Below the pieces are notes generated by a model. It was not told the DNA's origin. It was given only the letters and a program-made list of their open reading frames with translations, and did no database searches. From positions 1-64,000 of the forward strand of contig JAJTUP010000109.1 of NCBI GenBank assembly GCA_021399435.1: 64,000 nucleotides of DNA, read 5' to 3'. This document shows, piece after piece, positions 1 to 10,607 of this stretch; position 1 is the first letter of the stretch; the number at the start of each line of letters is the position of its first letter. Source of the stretch: Diaporthe sp. PMI_573. Taxonomy: Eukaryota > Ascomycota > Sordariomycetes > Diaporthales > Diaporthaceae. Made by a program: the position numbers and the translations under genes.

Positions 1-441
1 GATCCAGTACAGTACAGTCTCGATTTTAGTAGGCTCGACCCCGCGACGAATATCGCTTCTTAGAATGTGTGTTTCCGCCGACAATCAATAGAAACAGGGA
101 TTCTGCGCGCTCTATGTTGTTTTCACCTGCTGCGGCGCACGGACTCCACGAAGGCGCATTTCTGTGAGCACCCGGCGGGATGGACCCACACCCCACGACA
201 CTCTCCGGCAAATGTATGACTAAGCAATGTCGCAGCCAATCAGACATCTTGATGGAGTATGCCATAATCCTCGTTCTTCGACATTTGTTGCTATGGAAAC
301 AATACGTCGCGTACATTAGCTCTGGCTGCGGCGTAGCGCACGCCGCTGAGACGTCATGTGACTCTACCACAAACTTCGTCCACAGGTGTGTTGTGCATTT
401 CTGCCAGTCGTGTTAGAATAAAATTCACGGATATATACACC
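1..441. other. Intergenic region upstream of the Ulp1-like gene
   Basis: No convincing coding sequence is visible. A TATA-like stretch (ATATATA) lies at about 431-437, directly before the chosen start codon at 442, so it is more likely leader than core promoter. The first bases contain a short GTACAGTAC repeat, a motif that recurs in the AT-rich parts of the window. Confidence 0.4.
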
Positions 442-2106
442 ATGCGAAAGACTCCTCGACCCAAACGGCAGAGAACAGAAACCGGGCGCGGTGCAGAGTC
501 AAGAGCACGCACCAGAGCCAGCCGGATCACGGAAAGTGCCACGCCACTGGGCCCTGCGGCTACTTCAGACGGTCAGAGAGACGATGGTGATGGGGACATT
601 GCGAGCCGTTCTCGACGAGACGGCAGTAATCATCATACGATTTACGTCAGCCCACAGCCACAGCCTCTCCCAGATCACTCTTCGCAGACTCGGTCGTCAT
701 CCATGGAGGTGTCACCAGCAGTGTCTTTATGCAATTCGCCCGCGCCTGTTGCTCGTGGCGCGTTCACACAGAATCGTTACGCGCCGGCTGGCGCTGATAA
801 TGGGGGAAAACGGCACACCCGCAGCTCGCCAACCCTGGTCGATTTGACAAACGAAGAGGTGGGCCAAGAAGATGCGGGACTGAGCACGACGCCGCATTTA
901 CCTTTCCGGCCGCAGGATCTCGCAAGGTTCACAAGCAAACCCGGTGTCGAACAATGGCTGAACGACGAGATCATCAACACCTTCTTCGAGTATTTTGTTG
1001 CCCTAAACGAGAATCTGAGGACTGCATCTAGCGGTATCTGGGTTGTTCGACAGTCAGGTCGAAGAAAAATGGCATGCACGCCGTCCACGATCTTCCTTCT
1101 TCCGACTAATCTCGACTCCAAGCACTGGGTTTGCTTGGTCATTGATGTTGGGCTGCTTGCGTATGAAATGTTTGATCCACTTCCCGGCCAAGATTACAAC
1201 AAGACATGCTCGCAGCTAGCTGCCGGATTCATCGGGGAGTGGCTGCCAGAGCCATTCAATGATTGGGACAAGTGGCACATTAAACAACCCCGTCACAGCC
1301 CACAACAGCCCAATTTGTACGACTGCGGTCCCTTCATTATAGCGTTCGGATTGTATTATGCTCTCTGGAAAGAGGTACCCACTTCGTTCGATCATCAATT
1401 TCTTCGATCCTTCATCCACACTCTAGGCGTAAACATCAACTACGCTGCAGCCACCAGCACCTTTGTGTCTCCGGATAACAATGAGAATCAACCAACAACA
1501 TCGGAGCTGAACACTAGCCTGCAATTTTTAAATGCTCTTCCAACTCAATGTGTGCCGGAATATCAGGATCAGGTACCGGGCCTTCCGCTGGGGACTCTCA
1601 ATACAGCTATCGCTGTCCTTCATGACTCGACCCTTGATCACGTGGCAGCCTGCGAACAGGTGCTGTCGGACTACATCGCGCAATCACGTGACGCTGCGAA
1701 CTCCTACATCGATGCCCAAATCATCGAATTAGAGTGTCTTAGAGTCACCGCGGATCAATTTGTGATGCTGGCTGAGGCCCTTTGTACGGCAGGGCAGACG
1801 ATGGTAGAGAGGATGGAGACGCTCGAGAGGGAAGAGACTGCCCTGGAGAGCATCAAAAGAGCCTCTACGAGTCTGATGATCGTCAACAAGCAAAGGGAAA
1901 TCATGAAAATTGTGGATGAATCCTTGCCAGTTATCCGCCGGGAAAAGGCGAGAGCTGACCGTTTGATTTTGTTCAAACGTGCCGTAGAGGAGGCTCAAGT
2001 GCTAACGGTTGCAAAACATCTCGAGGAGACGAGGGATAAGTATTTAAGGCATCATACTGTACATAAACATTGTTCCATAATGTCGATGGGGGTGGCCAGT
2101 TCGTAA
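442..2106 (+). CDS. Ulp1-like (C48 family) cysteine protease with coiled-coil C-terminus
   Basis: A 554-residue intronless protein. I chose the ATG at 442 (context CACCATG) over an in-frame ATG at 358, because the upstream 28 codons look like leader. Residues 1-150 are basic, Ser/Pro-rich and probably disordered. Residues about 170-330 match the Ulp1/SENP fold: a WLND motif, His228 in KHWVCLVID, Asp245 in MFDPLPG, Gln289 and Cys295 in QQPNLYDCGPF, i.e. the complete His-Asp-Gln-Cys set of deSUMOylating proteases. Residues about 400-540 are charged and heptad-like, consistent with a coiled coil. Known Ulp1 proteins process or remove SUMO; whether this one acts on SUMO, NEDD8 or nothing is not shown. 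Ulp1-like genes are often carried by eukaryotic DNA transposons, so a transposon cargo origin is possible in this repeat-rich setting. No break is visible. Confidence 0.85.
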   Translation: MRKTPRPKRQRTETGRGAESRARTRASRITESATPLGPAATSDGQRDDGDGDIASRSRRDGSNHHTIYVSPQPQPLPDHSSQTRSSSMEVSPAVSLCNSPAPVARGAFTQNRYAPAGADNGGKRHTRSSPTLVDLTNEEVGQEDAGLSTTPHLPFRPQDLARFTSKPGVEQWLNDEIINTFFEYFVALNENLRTASSGIWVVRQSGRRKMACTPSTIFLLPTNLDSKHWVCLVIDVGLLAYEMFDPLPGQDYNKTCSQLAAGFIGEWLPEPFNDWDKWHIKQPRHSPQQPNLYDCGPFIIAFGLYYALWKEVPTSFDHQFLRSFIHTLGVNINYAAATSTFVSPDNNENQPTTSELNTSLQFLNALPTQCVPEYQDQVPGLPLGTLNTAIAVLHDSTLDHVAACEQVLSDYIAQSRDAANSYIDAQIIELECLRVTADQFVMLAEALCTAGQTMVERMETLEREETALESIKRASTSLMIVNKQREIMKIVDESLPVIRREKARADRLILFKRAVEEAQVLTVAKHLEETRDKYLRHHTVHKHCSIMSMGVASS

Positions 2107-3362
2107 TTGAAACCTTGAAGCTTCCCAAATGAGGTCCATTTAGATCAGATGACTTATGCCCTCGATTAATGTTTTTTACTTTCAGCCATTGTACTCAAAG
2201 TATCTTTCCGTGGAATCTATGAACGAACATAGTGGTTTGAGAGCTTAGGAGGGATTACACGAGTAGGGTCACCCCAGTGTCCCAGCGCCACTCTTCTTAC
2301 CGGCCCAACCATATGACTTTAAAATTACTTGTATAAACCCGATGGGTCACCATTTTTGATTATGAAACGGGGGTAGGGAGGGGGGACGCAGTTAGCGGGC
2401 CCCTTCTGGCTCACAAATACCCTACTAGCGGAGAGTACATGTAACAACCACACAAGCAAAGGAAACAGTGCATGGAAATGCCTCTTGGTTCTGCGTGGTA
2501 CTGGCACAAAGAGATACGTAACGCTCTGAATTTGCGTTCCAGGCTAAAGAGGATGTCCCCCGGGCTTGTGCAGGATCCCTCCATCTAACGGATCAGGTCG
2601 GTGCCGTTAATTAGCGAGTCTTTTTCCCGGCCCCAAGTGCTGTCTTATGGCTGCCCGTTAGCTTCTCGACAGTGTCCAAGCTGTGTAATGTAACAACAAT
2701 GGCTCCATTGTAACGTTTTGGCAGGAAGGACGCAAGTAGTTGTTGTACACACATGTACCAGCGTTTACATTCGTGGAGCAGCAAGATGTCTTACCTTTTT
2801 ACGGGCAGAGTGGCTGGGAGAGAGCAGATTGATATTGTCAATATTATCTAAATTCATAAAATTAAACACTTTTCTATTCGCAGTCTCACATTCTTACATT
2901 ATCCGCCTTTATCTGAGGAACTATCTGGCCGCATTTCTTCGCCAAGATGGGTTTAATGCACAGATTACATATAATCACGGACTACCTGATCTTATGGGTT
3001 CATCCGGTAACAATCACCGAACCTTTAGCAAATGGATGCCTATAGACTGGATATGGCGCTGACCTTATCTGCCTCTGCAGAATGCTCATTGGGGATGGTT
3101 GTCGTTTAATTGCAAGGCATGTCTCCTCTTCTCTAACATGTGTGAGACTGCTGTTCTGACAAGGCCTGGACGATGTAGAATGGACAAATTGAACATAAAA
3201 TGCAGCCGCTTTTAAAGAAGCTGCAGTTGCTATTGTTATTTAATCCCCTTATAGAATGGGTTGACACAACACATGCAATGTGCCTTTACATCCACAATAA
3301 AACCATGAACAAGGGCAAGTTCCGGATATATTAACCCAGGCCCATTCAGACTTTCACTGAGC
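2107..3362. other. AT-rich stretch without a supportable gene
   Basis: Only short open frames with no recognisable motif occur. From about 2700 the base composition becomes A/T-rich with many TA steps, and it continues so to about 7000, which fits decayed, RIP-affected DNA. The region just before 3363 may hide lost 5' exons of the decarboxylase pseudogene, but none could be recognised. Confidence 0.5.
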
Positions 3363-4201
3363 ATGGCACCAGGAAAGCAAGAAGGGACTCTGGTATTAAA
3401 AAAGGAGATCCGGCAGTTTGTGGAGACCTACAACATTAATATAAATGAATTTAAACCTTTGGATATTGACGAGTACAAAACATTTAAGGACTTCTTCACC
3501 CGCGCACATAGGCCGGGCTCTCGGCCAATCCACCAGCCTGAGGACGCTTCTATCACAGTTGTCGTCGCTAATTCGCGGGTCGTTACCTACAAATCAGTTG
3601 CGGAGACAAAGAGTCTATGGATTAAAGGCAATGGCTTCAGCATTGCCAACCTTATCATGGATACCCAAATTGGCTTGCGATTTGACAGCGGGGCAGTTGC
3701 AAGCTTTTGTCTATCACCACAGGACTACCATTGGTACTACTCCCCTGTTTTAGGCAAGGTCAAGCTCTTTAGAAGTATACCTGGTGATTACTATTAAGTT
3801 GATGCCGTTGCTTTGCAGAGCAAGGTGGACATATTGACACGGAACAGGAGGAAGTGCGTCGTTATGGAGATAGAAGATTTCGGCGACATGTTGTTTGTGG
3901 CTATCGGGGCAACTAACATCGGGTCTGTTTAGTAAGTTAGGCTAATACCTGTTGGACGTATAAAAGGACGCCATGATAGGGGCTGACGACAATCAGGATT
4001 TATAACTGGTTCCAGAAGCGCGGTAAGGAGGTTAAGAAAGGTGAAGAGCTGGGGTATTTCTAGTACGGGGGTTTATCTATCATCGTGGCATTCTAAAAGG
4101 CACGGGTCGAGTTTGATCAGGACTTGCTGGATCTAAGCAAACAGCAGATTCAGGTTGCCGTTAAAGTAGGCATGAGCTTGGGTCATGCTTCTTCTGTCTA
4201 A
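3363..4201 (+). pseudogene. Phosphatidylserine decarboxylase-like pseudogene (RIP-type stops)
   Basis: The translation follows the catalytic domain of eukaryotic phosphatidylserine decarboxylases, which make phosphatidylethanolamine: TFKDFFTRAHRPGSRPI, then LWIKGNGFSIANL, then LSPQDYHWYYSPV, then IPGDYY. The frame stops at 3795 (TAA) but the homology continues: IGATNIGSV, a credible intron at 3932-3996 (GTAAGT...GCTGAC...CAG), then KKGEELGYF and YGG near 4064. Further in-frame stops are the TAG split by the intron, TAG at 4061 and TAA at 4094; the frame ends at 4201. Each internal stop is TAA or TAG where the family has, or could have, Gln, so CAA/CAG to TAA/TAG changes explain them. The GGST self-cleavage site reads GGLS, which would abolish proenzyme maturation. 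The N-terminal part of the family (C2 or membrane region) is absent. Family call is firm; the exact 5' limit is not. Confidence 0.75.
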
Positions 4202-7200
4202 GTGTCACATTGCACTGGCCTCTAAAGGAGGAAGCATCTCTCGTTTAAATGAGTACCAATTTCCTTGCTTGCCTGAGAACATTTGTGCTGTATGAGTGGT
4301 AACTTGTATATAGCACGCACAACCCCCCGGGTATACTCCCCAACCAGTAGAAAGGCTCTCCAGCCCATCTAGGCAGGGTTGCGGCAATAAGAAGCTGCAA
4401 GGCTAACCAAGAAGACATTCAAGTTGGCAAAACGGGATCCTCCTTCAAACAACTCAACCTAGCTATTCAGTATTCACCTGCTGTCCATTGTCGACAGCCT
4501 AGTGTAAGTTATTGTTTACCAAAAGACTAAGAGAGTATCCCAGATTCGGTTCTGATTAATTTAAATCAACCTTGATTAATGCAATGGACCCGACACGTAT
4601 TAGAATGATCGCTACAAGGTATTTTCCAAGCCGTCTGTCTAATTAATGCAAGATTAACCTTAATACTAATGTAATTATCAATCTTAGCATACTGTTGTGT
4701 AGACCATTTAATGTCGTTAACATTACGGGAAATGACCCTAGTAACGACAAGGAGCGGCATTAGCTACAGACTACGGATTTGTGAAAAGCCACAGGGTCAT
4801 AACGGCTACGAGTGCCGTGTCTGTTGTAGGTCATCTTGTATAACGGGAGAGGGAAGTTAGATTGTAACGCCTTGCCACCCCTCAAACCGTAACTGTCCCT
4901 GCTTGCATGCCGTCATTCTCTGGGCTGGCTAGCAGAAACTATTGATGGTTTAGTCAGTAGCCGTTTAGGGTGATTCCAAGCCCTAGCAAGTGATCAGTGA
5001 CGTGGGTAAGGCTACGTGCGTCCTCTTATCAACACTGTATTGACTATTTCTTATGTCTCTCTAAACCCTCTCTGACTCTCAGAAGGATCGGGGCTGCAAG
5101 AGTCCTAAGACAGTTAGAGGACCCTACCACAATGCCATCTGCCGCGGAAGATCATCCCATGTTAGCAGTCACGCACTGCTGTTATCTGGATCGACTTAAA
5201 TACTGGGCGTAAGTTATGTCAGCCTGGCAACCTCTAACTCCTAGGGACACAGCAGATCTTAGCCTCTTTCAAAGTCGCCACCATGCTCAAGCGTGCCAAT
5301 CTCAAGCGCTTGCTCATCGCACTGGAGATTTCGTGCCCTTTGTGCCATGTGCATCTTGACATGATCGCGCAAGACATGCCCAGTGCCGTCTGACACTTAC
5401 GCTCAAAATATTCCATCTAGATAATAACGCCTCCAGCAACTCCTTACTGCCTTGACCTTTATGTTCCTGCCACACTGTATAACTCAAAAGTTAACACGCA
5501 TATCTGTCCTACTTCTTTGGCAAGGTAGCATCTCAACACTTTGGTCAATACAGGCAGTCTCTGCAACACCCCAGATGGCATGTTATGTAACTGTCTATAG
5601 GGCCTAGAGCCGATGGTTTGGTTGGAATCTGCCTGGCCCAACATTATTAACAAACGCGTCATGTGGTAACCAACCTTAAACTACAAACACTTAAGTATGC
5701 TTAGTGTGTCTGCAGAAAGAAATTGTACAACGTTTTCTCCGCCATCTGTACACTTAACTCGCAAATCTGGCTGTCCTAGTTATACAATATAACTGGAACC
5801 TTAATGCTGGCAGCCCAACATTTACTGCTTCTGATGCTACATTAACACTAGAGTGGCATCTCTTTACACCCTAAAGTACCGAGCTTGAGGTTGTCGGTAC
5901 TACAGTTATGAAAGCCCTGACTGGAGCCACATCCAGACAGCTCACGTGTAAGCTGCGGTCATCCCATCAAGTACACCGGGAAAGACTAGGTGGAGCGACA
6001 ATTAAAGGTGACAAGACAACAATTATACAATTTACACGCAACGCTAAGCGTACCAGCGATGTGCCTTTGTCAAGAGTGAAGAGGTCAAACCAAGACAGAG
6101 AGAGTTCATTGAGGGCAAGAACTACACTCCTACATTCTTATCATTAGCAGATACCGCTTATCTACCCAGTTCCCAGTTCATACCCACTTCTTAAACGTCT
6201 TCACTGGGATAGACCAAGAATATTAACCTTGTACACCATAGTGACCTTGCCAGTATTAGAATTCTGAATCTAAACTTACACGTTAGTGTTGCTTGTTTAC
6301 CATTAGTTGCGGTTTGCTTCCATTACCTTGTATCGGGGAGAATCAGGGCTGGCCTGAATATTTCGATTGGCTTAAATGCCAGGCTCCGTCAAGACGTTAG
6401 TAATAACACCAACAGTCTCAGGTTTGGAAATCAGGGCCTCGGAAATTTAGTCTAAGTTCTATACTAAATAATGCAAGAAGTATTACTTGCCGCCAACCGG
6501 TTAGTAGCAAACTAACTGGCCAGTCTCATATCGAGCCATGATTGCTTGAGATTACCGTTGCTTGATTCAATTGGGAGAGCTGCTTTAGTAAAATCAGTGC
6601 AGCAAAGGGCAAATGTCTCTTATAGCCGTTACCGCTCGGGTCTCAAACAATTGATCGCATTTCATAAATATCCCTAGTATTGCATCATTTTGTCGCAATT
6701 AATGGTTGGACAGAAAATTATGTGTATAGGCGTATAATCAACGTTTGCATTACTATTCTGCGCCGTCACCCTTTTCCCAATGTTGCCATCTTTGTACATA
6801 AGCTGCCTCCCAACACTAGAGAAAAAAATGACCGCCTCTGACGTCATTAACGTCGCCGTGACAATATTATTGTGATAGACATTTTTTAGGTTTACAGGTG
6901 GGTGCCTCATACTGAGCCTCCAAGAATTTTGGGATATTACTCACTCTTGTGTGCGGACCGACATGTGACAGTCAAATTCCGACAAGGTGCTAGCAACGAC
7001 GGCTTTTTAATAGGAAAGACTCGAAAACTGCCCGTCAGGTTGTATTACTCCCACGAATCCGTCGAGTACGCCTGCGCGTCACACGAGTATGGTGGCCCCA
7101 CGCATGAATATCGTTGACATTGCCTCCCGGCAGTTGGCAAGATGAGTGATCATCCCATCGCAACCCTCACTTATGCATGACGGGAAACACGGACTGCCGC

Positions 7201-7320
7201 AGTAGATCAAGGAAAAAGCAAAAACACCCAGAAGGCCTGATATCAGTCCCGACGTATTCAGGGCCATATTTCCGCCGGCGGCTGAACCTATGCAAGCCGG
7301 ACGTGCCGGCCCAAAGCATA
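4202..7320. other. Long AT-rich, apparently RIP-degraded DNA
   Basis: Over 3 kb without a supportable gene. All open frames are short, on both strands, and show no family motif. TA-rich composition suggests mutated repeats or dead genes, but I could not identify the ancestor. GC content rises again from about 7080 towards the pogo element. Confidence 0.5.
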
Positions 7321-7365
7321 ACGTACCCGGCCCACATCTGCCGCACCCCCTGATCTGCCGCACCC
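7321..7365 (+). repeat. Left terminal inverted repeat of the pogo-like element
   Basis: 45 bp, perfect inverse of 9125-9169. Inside it the 13-bp word ATCTGCCGCACCC occurs twice as a direct repeat, a likely pair of transposase-binding sites (inference from the organisation of pogo/Fot ends). Confidence 0.9.
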
Positions 7366-7395
7366 TCGCCCACACAAATGCCACTATTCCCAACC

Positions 7396-9008
7396 TCAAT
7401 TTCCCACCACAACGATGCACGATCCCTCTTCCGTTGGTGTTGAGGAATCGTCAGACTCGTCTTCATCTGCAGATACCACGCCAGCTTCAATTTGGGCCTT
7501 CCGAATAGCCTCAATGTCTGCAAATACCTCATTTGGGTTGAGTTGGACCTTCTTCCTTGGGACCTTCCTGCTGGCCTCAATTTGGGCTTCCAACTCCTTG
7601 TTTTTTTGTGAAATCATCGTCAATTCAACTATTGTCTCGTCATATCCTTTGACAAGCTTTCTGAACAGTAGTCGTTGTGTGGGGCTTGAGTGTTTCTGAC
7701 GGGTGTAACGGGCCACCAAACCCCTCAACTCTTGAGATCGTCTCGGGGTCGCAAAATTGGGTTCTGACGGCCGGGAAAAAGACTGAGGGGTACCGTCGTG
7801 ACTGATGAAGCTATTCACGACACCCAATTTGGTGATTTTCTGCTTGATCTGGTGGTTTTCGAGAATATGTCGACTTCCGAGTCCCCTCAGCTTAGAGGTT
7901 GGCCAGAGACCTGTTGCCCTCCACCCAGAACGTATATTATCCCCTGTAACTGCCTCCATACGTGCCCTGTAATAGCAATAAAGAAACCATTTTTTGCCAT
8001 CACCGATGACGAATCATACTGCCCAAGTTGGTGCAGATACTTCTCGAATGCATTCTTCAACGGGTAGAAGACCCCTACATCTAGGGGTTACAATATATGA
8101 GAAGTATGTGCTGGCAAAAAAACGATATATACTCGATTTGAGAAGCATTCCCACATAAAGTCAATAGTTGTATGCGTATGGTGCCCATCGATTATAAGAA
8201 GCCGCCAATCAGAAGGGTTCTCAGGGGCTGTATAGGGAATAAATACCCTTCTCAGCCACTCAATGGCAATCTTTTCCTCCATCCACCCCTTCTTTATGGC
8301 GGTAAATTGCCAGCCATCGTGATCTTCGAGGGCGATCGGAAACCATTACTGTTGCACACTCAATCCCTTAAAAATAATAAGGGGAATCAGCCACTTGCCC
8401 GTGGCAGATACACACTCCATAAAGAAGGTCCACGCCCTCTGATTATAGTCTTTTTGACTGATAGGGCTGTCTTTCCCATAGCCGAGAGTGAGGGCATTCT
8501 CAGATCGAGCCTCCATAAGGCCCCCTTCGTCAGCATTCCAACGGTTAGCCGGCTTAATCGCCTTCACGATGGGCAGCTGGAGGAGGGCAAACCATGACCC
8601 TATATTCTTCTTCGTCGATGCCCGCAGACGAATAGCCTCAACCCGTTGATTTTTACGGCTTCGAAGCTCAGGGTGACGGGCGAGGAAGCCCCTTAACCAC
8701 TTTCTGCTCAGGGGAGAGTGATCTTCGTGAGGGAACACAATTTTGGCTGCTAGGGCTCTTGTCTCGAATCGGGTTAACGCCAGCCCTAGACTGCTCTGAT
8801 TGATAATAAATAGAGCCAATCGGTCCTCCTGAACGTCAGAAAGACTTCGCTGAGGCTCGGCAGCATCACGATGGCTTTGAACGCCGTTACGGCGGTGCCG
8901 AAGTGTACGTTCGGGTATATGCCAGGTCCTGCCGGCCTCTCGAATTGGCATCCCATCGGCGATCGCAATAAGGGCGTCGTGCATGTCATCTTCAGAATAG
9001 GGCTTCAT
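7396..9008 (-). pseudogene. Pogo/Fot-like DDE transposase, disabled
   Basis: Starts at ATG 9008. Order: helix-turn-helix (psq-like) N-terminus (MKPYSEDDMHDALIAIADG...IREAGRTWHIPERTLRHR), a CENP-B-type second DNA-binding part with WLRGFLARHPEL, then the DDE_1 catalytic core with NADEGG (first Asp) and IIDGHHTH (second Asp), then HTSHIL and the GWRATGLWP motif, and an acidic tail. Defects seen: an in-frame TAA at 8346-8348 after VQQ, a second TAA after HTSHIL near 8088, both explicable as CAA to TAA, and a one-base shift near 7985 just before RARMEAV. The remaining frame is continuous, so decay is recent or mostly RIP-driven. Not expected to make active transposase. Confidence 0.85.
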
Positions 9009-9124
9009 GGTTGGTAGATTGATGTATGTACAAAGTTTGGTGACCAGAAAAAAATTCCTCGTAAAGTTATTGAGGAGTGTTCATAGGGTGGGGGCAGACG
9101 CGTTCATGCGCGTACGCGGGTGTG

Positions 9125-9169
9125 GGGTGCGGCAGATCAGGGGGTGCGGCAGATGTGGGCCGGGTACGT
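9125..9169 (-). repeat. Right terminal inverted repeat of the pogo-like element
   Basis: 45 bp, perfect inverse of 7321-7365, followed by the TA duplication at 9170-9171. It carries the same two 13-bp direct words on the opposite strand. Confidence 0.9.
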
Positions 9170-9534
9170 TAGGTACGGCTGCACCGACTAGCATCGTTGA
9201 GCCGCCATTACCGAGGAAAGCAAGCTCTCATGGGCTGCTGGAGGAAGGATCACCACTCTTCATTTTATGAGTAGTGGGTGAGGTAGCGAGTCGCATCTGC
9301 ACTGCTGCCTCCTGCCTCCGTTATGTCTGTCTGGCATTGCATGAATCAATGGGATTGCCATCAGCCATCCACGCCGCACCTTAACTACAGTCTAGGTTAC
9401 TTCCCAGCACGTACACCCCTCTCCGATAAATGTCCCTAGGGCCGTCTCCTCCTGGGCGGGAGGATGCAGTGTACCAAATATGAGTAAAGAACGTAAAGGC
9501 AGTCGTCGCGCTTTTCGTCTCATACGAGCACAAT
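9170..9534. other. Intergenic spacer
   Basis: Sequence between the pogo element and the kinase fragment. No gene or element end was recognised; an open frame without ATG enters the kinase reading frame from 9484. Confidence 0.4.
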
Positions 9535-10371
9535 GTGCGAGGCGGACTGGACATTACGAAGGCGAGCAACTATGGCCAGAGCGGCAGTATCGATGGCAAG
9601 AAGCGATCTTCCAGCCAAGCCCACTTACCCCTGCCGCCTAGCAAGCAATCCCGTTCGGCATCTCCGACAAAGGCAGGCATTCGTGCATTGCCAAATCGGG
9701 TACACCGGCGTATCGTTCTCCGTGACTACGGAAAGCCCATCTACGAGGCAAGCTCCCGAGCGGCTCTGCTTTGCGCACTGGAGGGCTGCATTGAGGGCCA
9801 CGAGTCCTTGCGCAAGGCCGGCGTCCTCCACAGAGACATCTCGGTCAATAATCTCATGATAAACGAGGACGAGGACAATCCGTCTTGGCGTTCGTTCTTG
9901 ATCGACCTGGATCTTGCTGTCAGAGAGCCACGGGAAAACGCGTCGGGAGCCAAGGGGAAGACCGGCACGAGGGCTTTCATGGCTATCGGGGCGCTTCTGG
10001 GTGAGCAGCATTCCTTCATGCACGACCTCGAGTCGTTCTTCTGGGTGCTGTTCTGGATATGCATTCACTACGACGGGCCAGACGACAAGGGCAGAGTAAT
10101 TCCACAGTTTGACAAATGGAATTATGTCGATGTAACGGAATTGGCTAAGACAAAGATTGGCACGATTTCTGAGGAGAATGTTTTCCAGGAGACTATGACG
10201 GAATTTTTTACCAAATATTATGAGCCGCTAATCCCATGGCTCAATCGACTGAGGAAGGTAGTATTCCCAGACGGGAAGAAGTGGAAGAAGGCGGATCCAG
10301 AGCTGTATTCCTCGATGAAGAAGATCCTTCGCGACGCCCGGGAGGATCCGGATGTGTTGCCGAAGAGTTAG
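9535..10371 (+). pseudogene. FunK1-type protein kinase, 5'-truncated
   Basis: The 278-residue frame matches the C-terminal half of fungal FunK1 kinases: GLDITKASNY, PNRVHRRIVLRDYGK, the catalytic loop HRDISVNN (Asp and Asn present), IDLDLA in place of DFG, then GKTGTRAFMAIG and HDLESFFWVLFWI, ending in a C-lobe. The glycine loop and the VAIK lysine of the N-lobe are absent. No ATG precedes the homology in frame: the frame opens at 9484 after a stop and the codon at 9535 is GTG. The natural full-length family is roughly twice as long. I read this as a gene whose 5' half was lost, probably by rearrangement; a missed upstream exon is less likely. Inactive as a kinase unless spliced to an unseen exon. 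Confidence 0.75.
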
Positions 10372-10607
10372 ATATGTATAAATAAACTCAATCTCTCTAT
10401 ACCCTCCTTCCCTCCTTCGCTCCTTCAACGACGACAAACGCCCAGCCTTTACATCGTGGTCCTGATCAGAGCCTTCGGCGTACGTCCTGAGTATTGATGC
10501 CGTCTTCTCTCTATCTGACTACTAATCCTGTTAGGCACACTGCATCCGGATTAGTAGCCGGAGTCGACAGAGCCCCCCGCCAAAGAAGATGCTCCGCTCT
10601 CGGAGAC

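Larger units (their letters stand above)
7321..9169 (-). mobile_element. Complete pogo/Fot-like DNA transposon (inactive), 1849 bp
   Basis: The element has perfect 45-bp terminal inverted repeats (7321-7365 and 9125-9169), begins ACGTACCCGG, and is flanked on both sides by TA (7319-7320 and 9170-9171), the target duplication of the Tc1/mariner superfamily. It holds one transposase gene on the minus strand, which is disabled. The same left terminus reappears at 63968 at the window edge and a related right terminus at 44161-44173, so this is a multicopy family. Confidence 0.9.

Noticed and set aside
2718..3062. 114-residue open frame
   Set aside because: AT-rich composition, no start context and no motif; likely chance.
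7290..8597. Plus-strand open frames inside the pogo element
   Set aside because: They are antisense to a transposase frame with clear family motifs.
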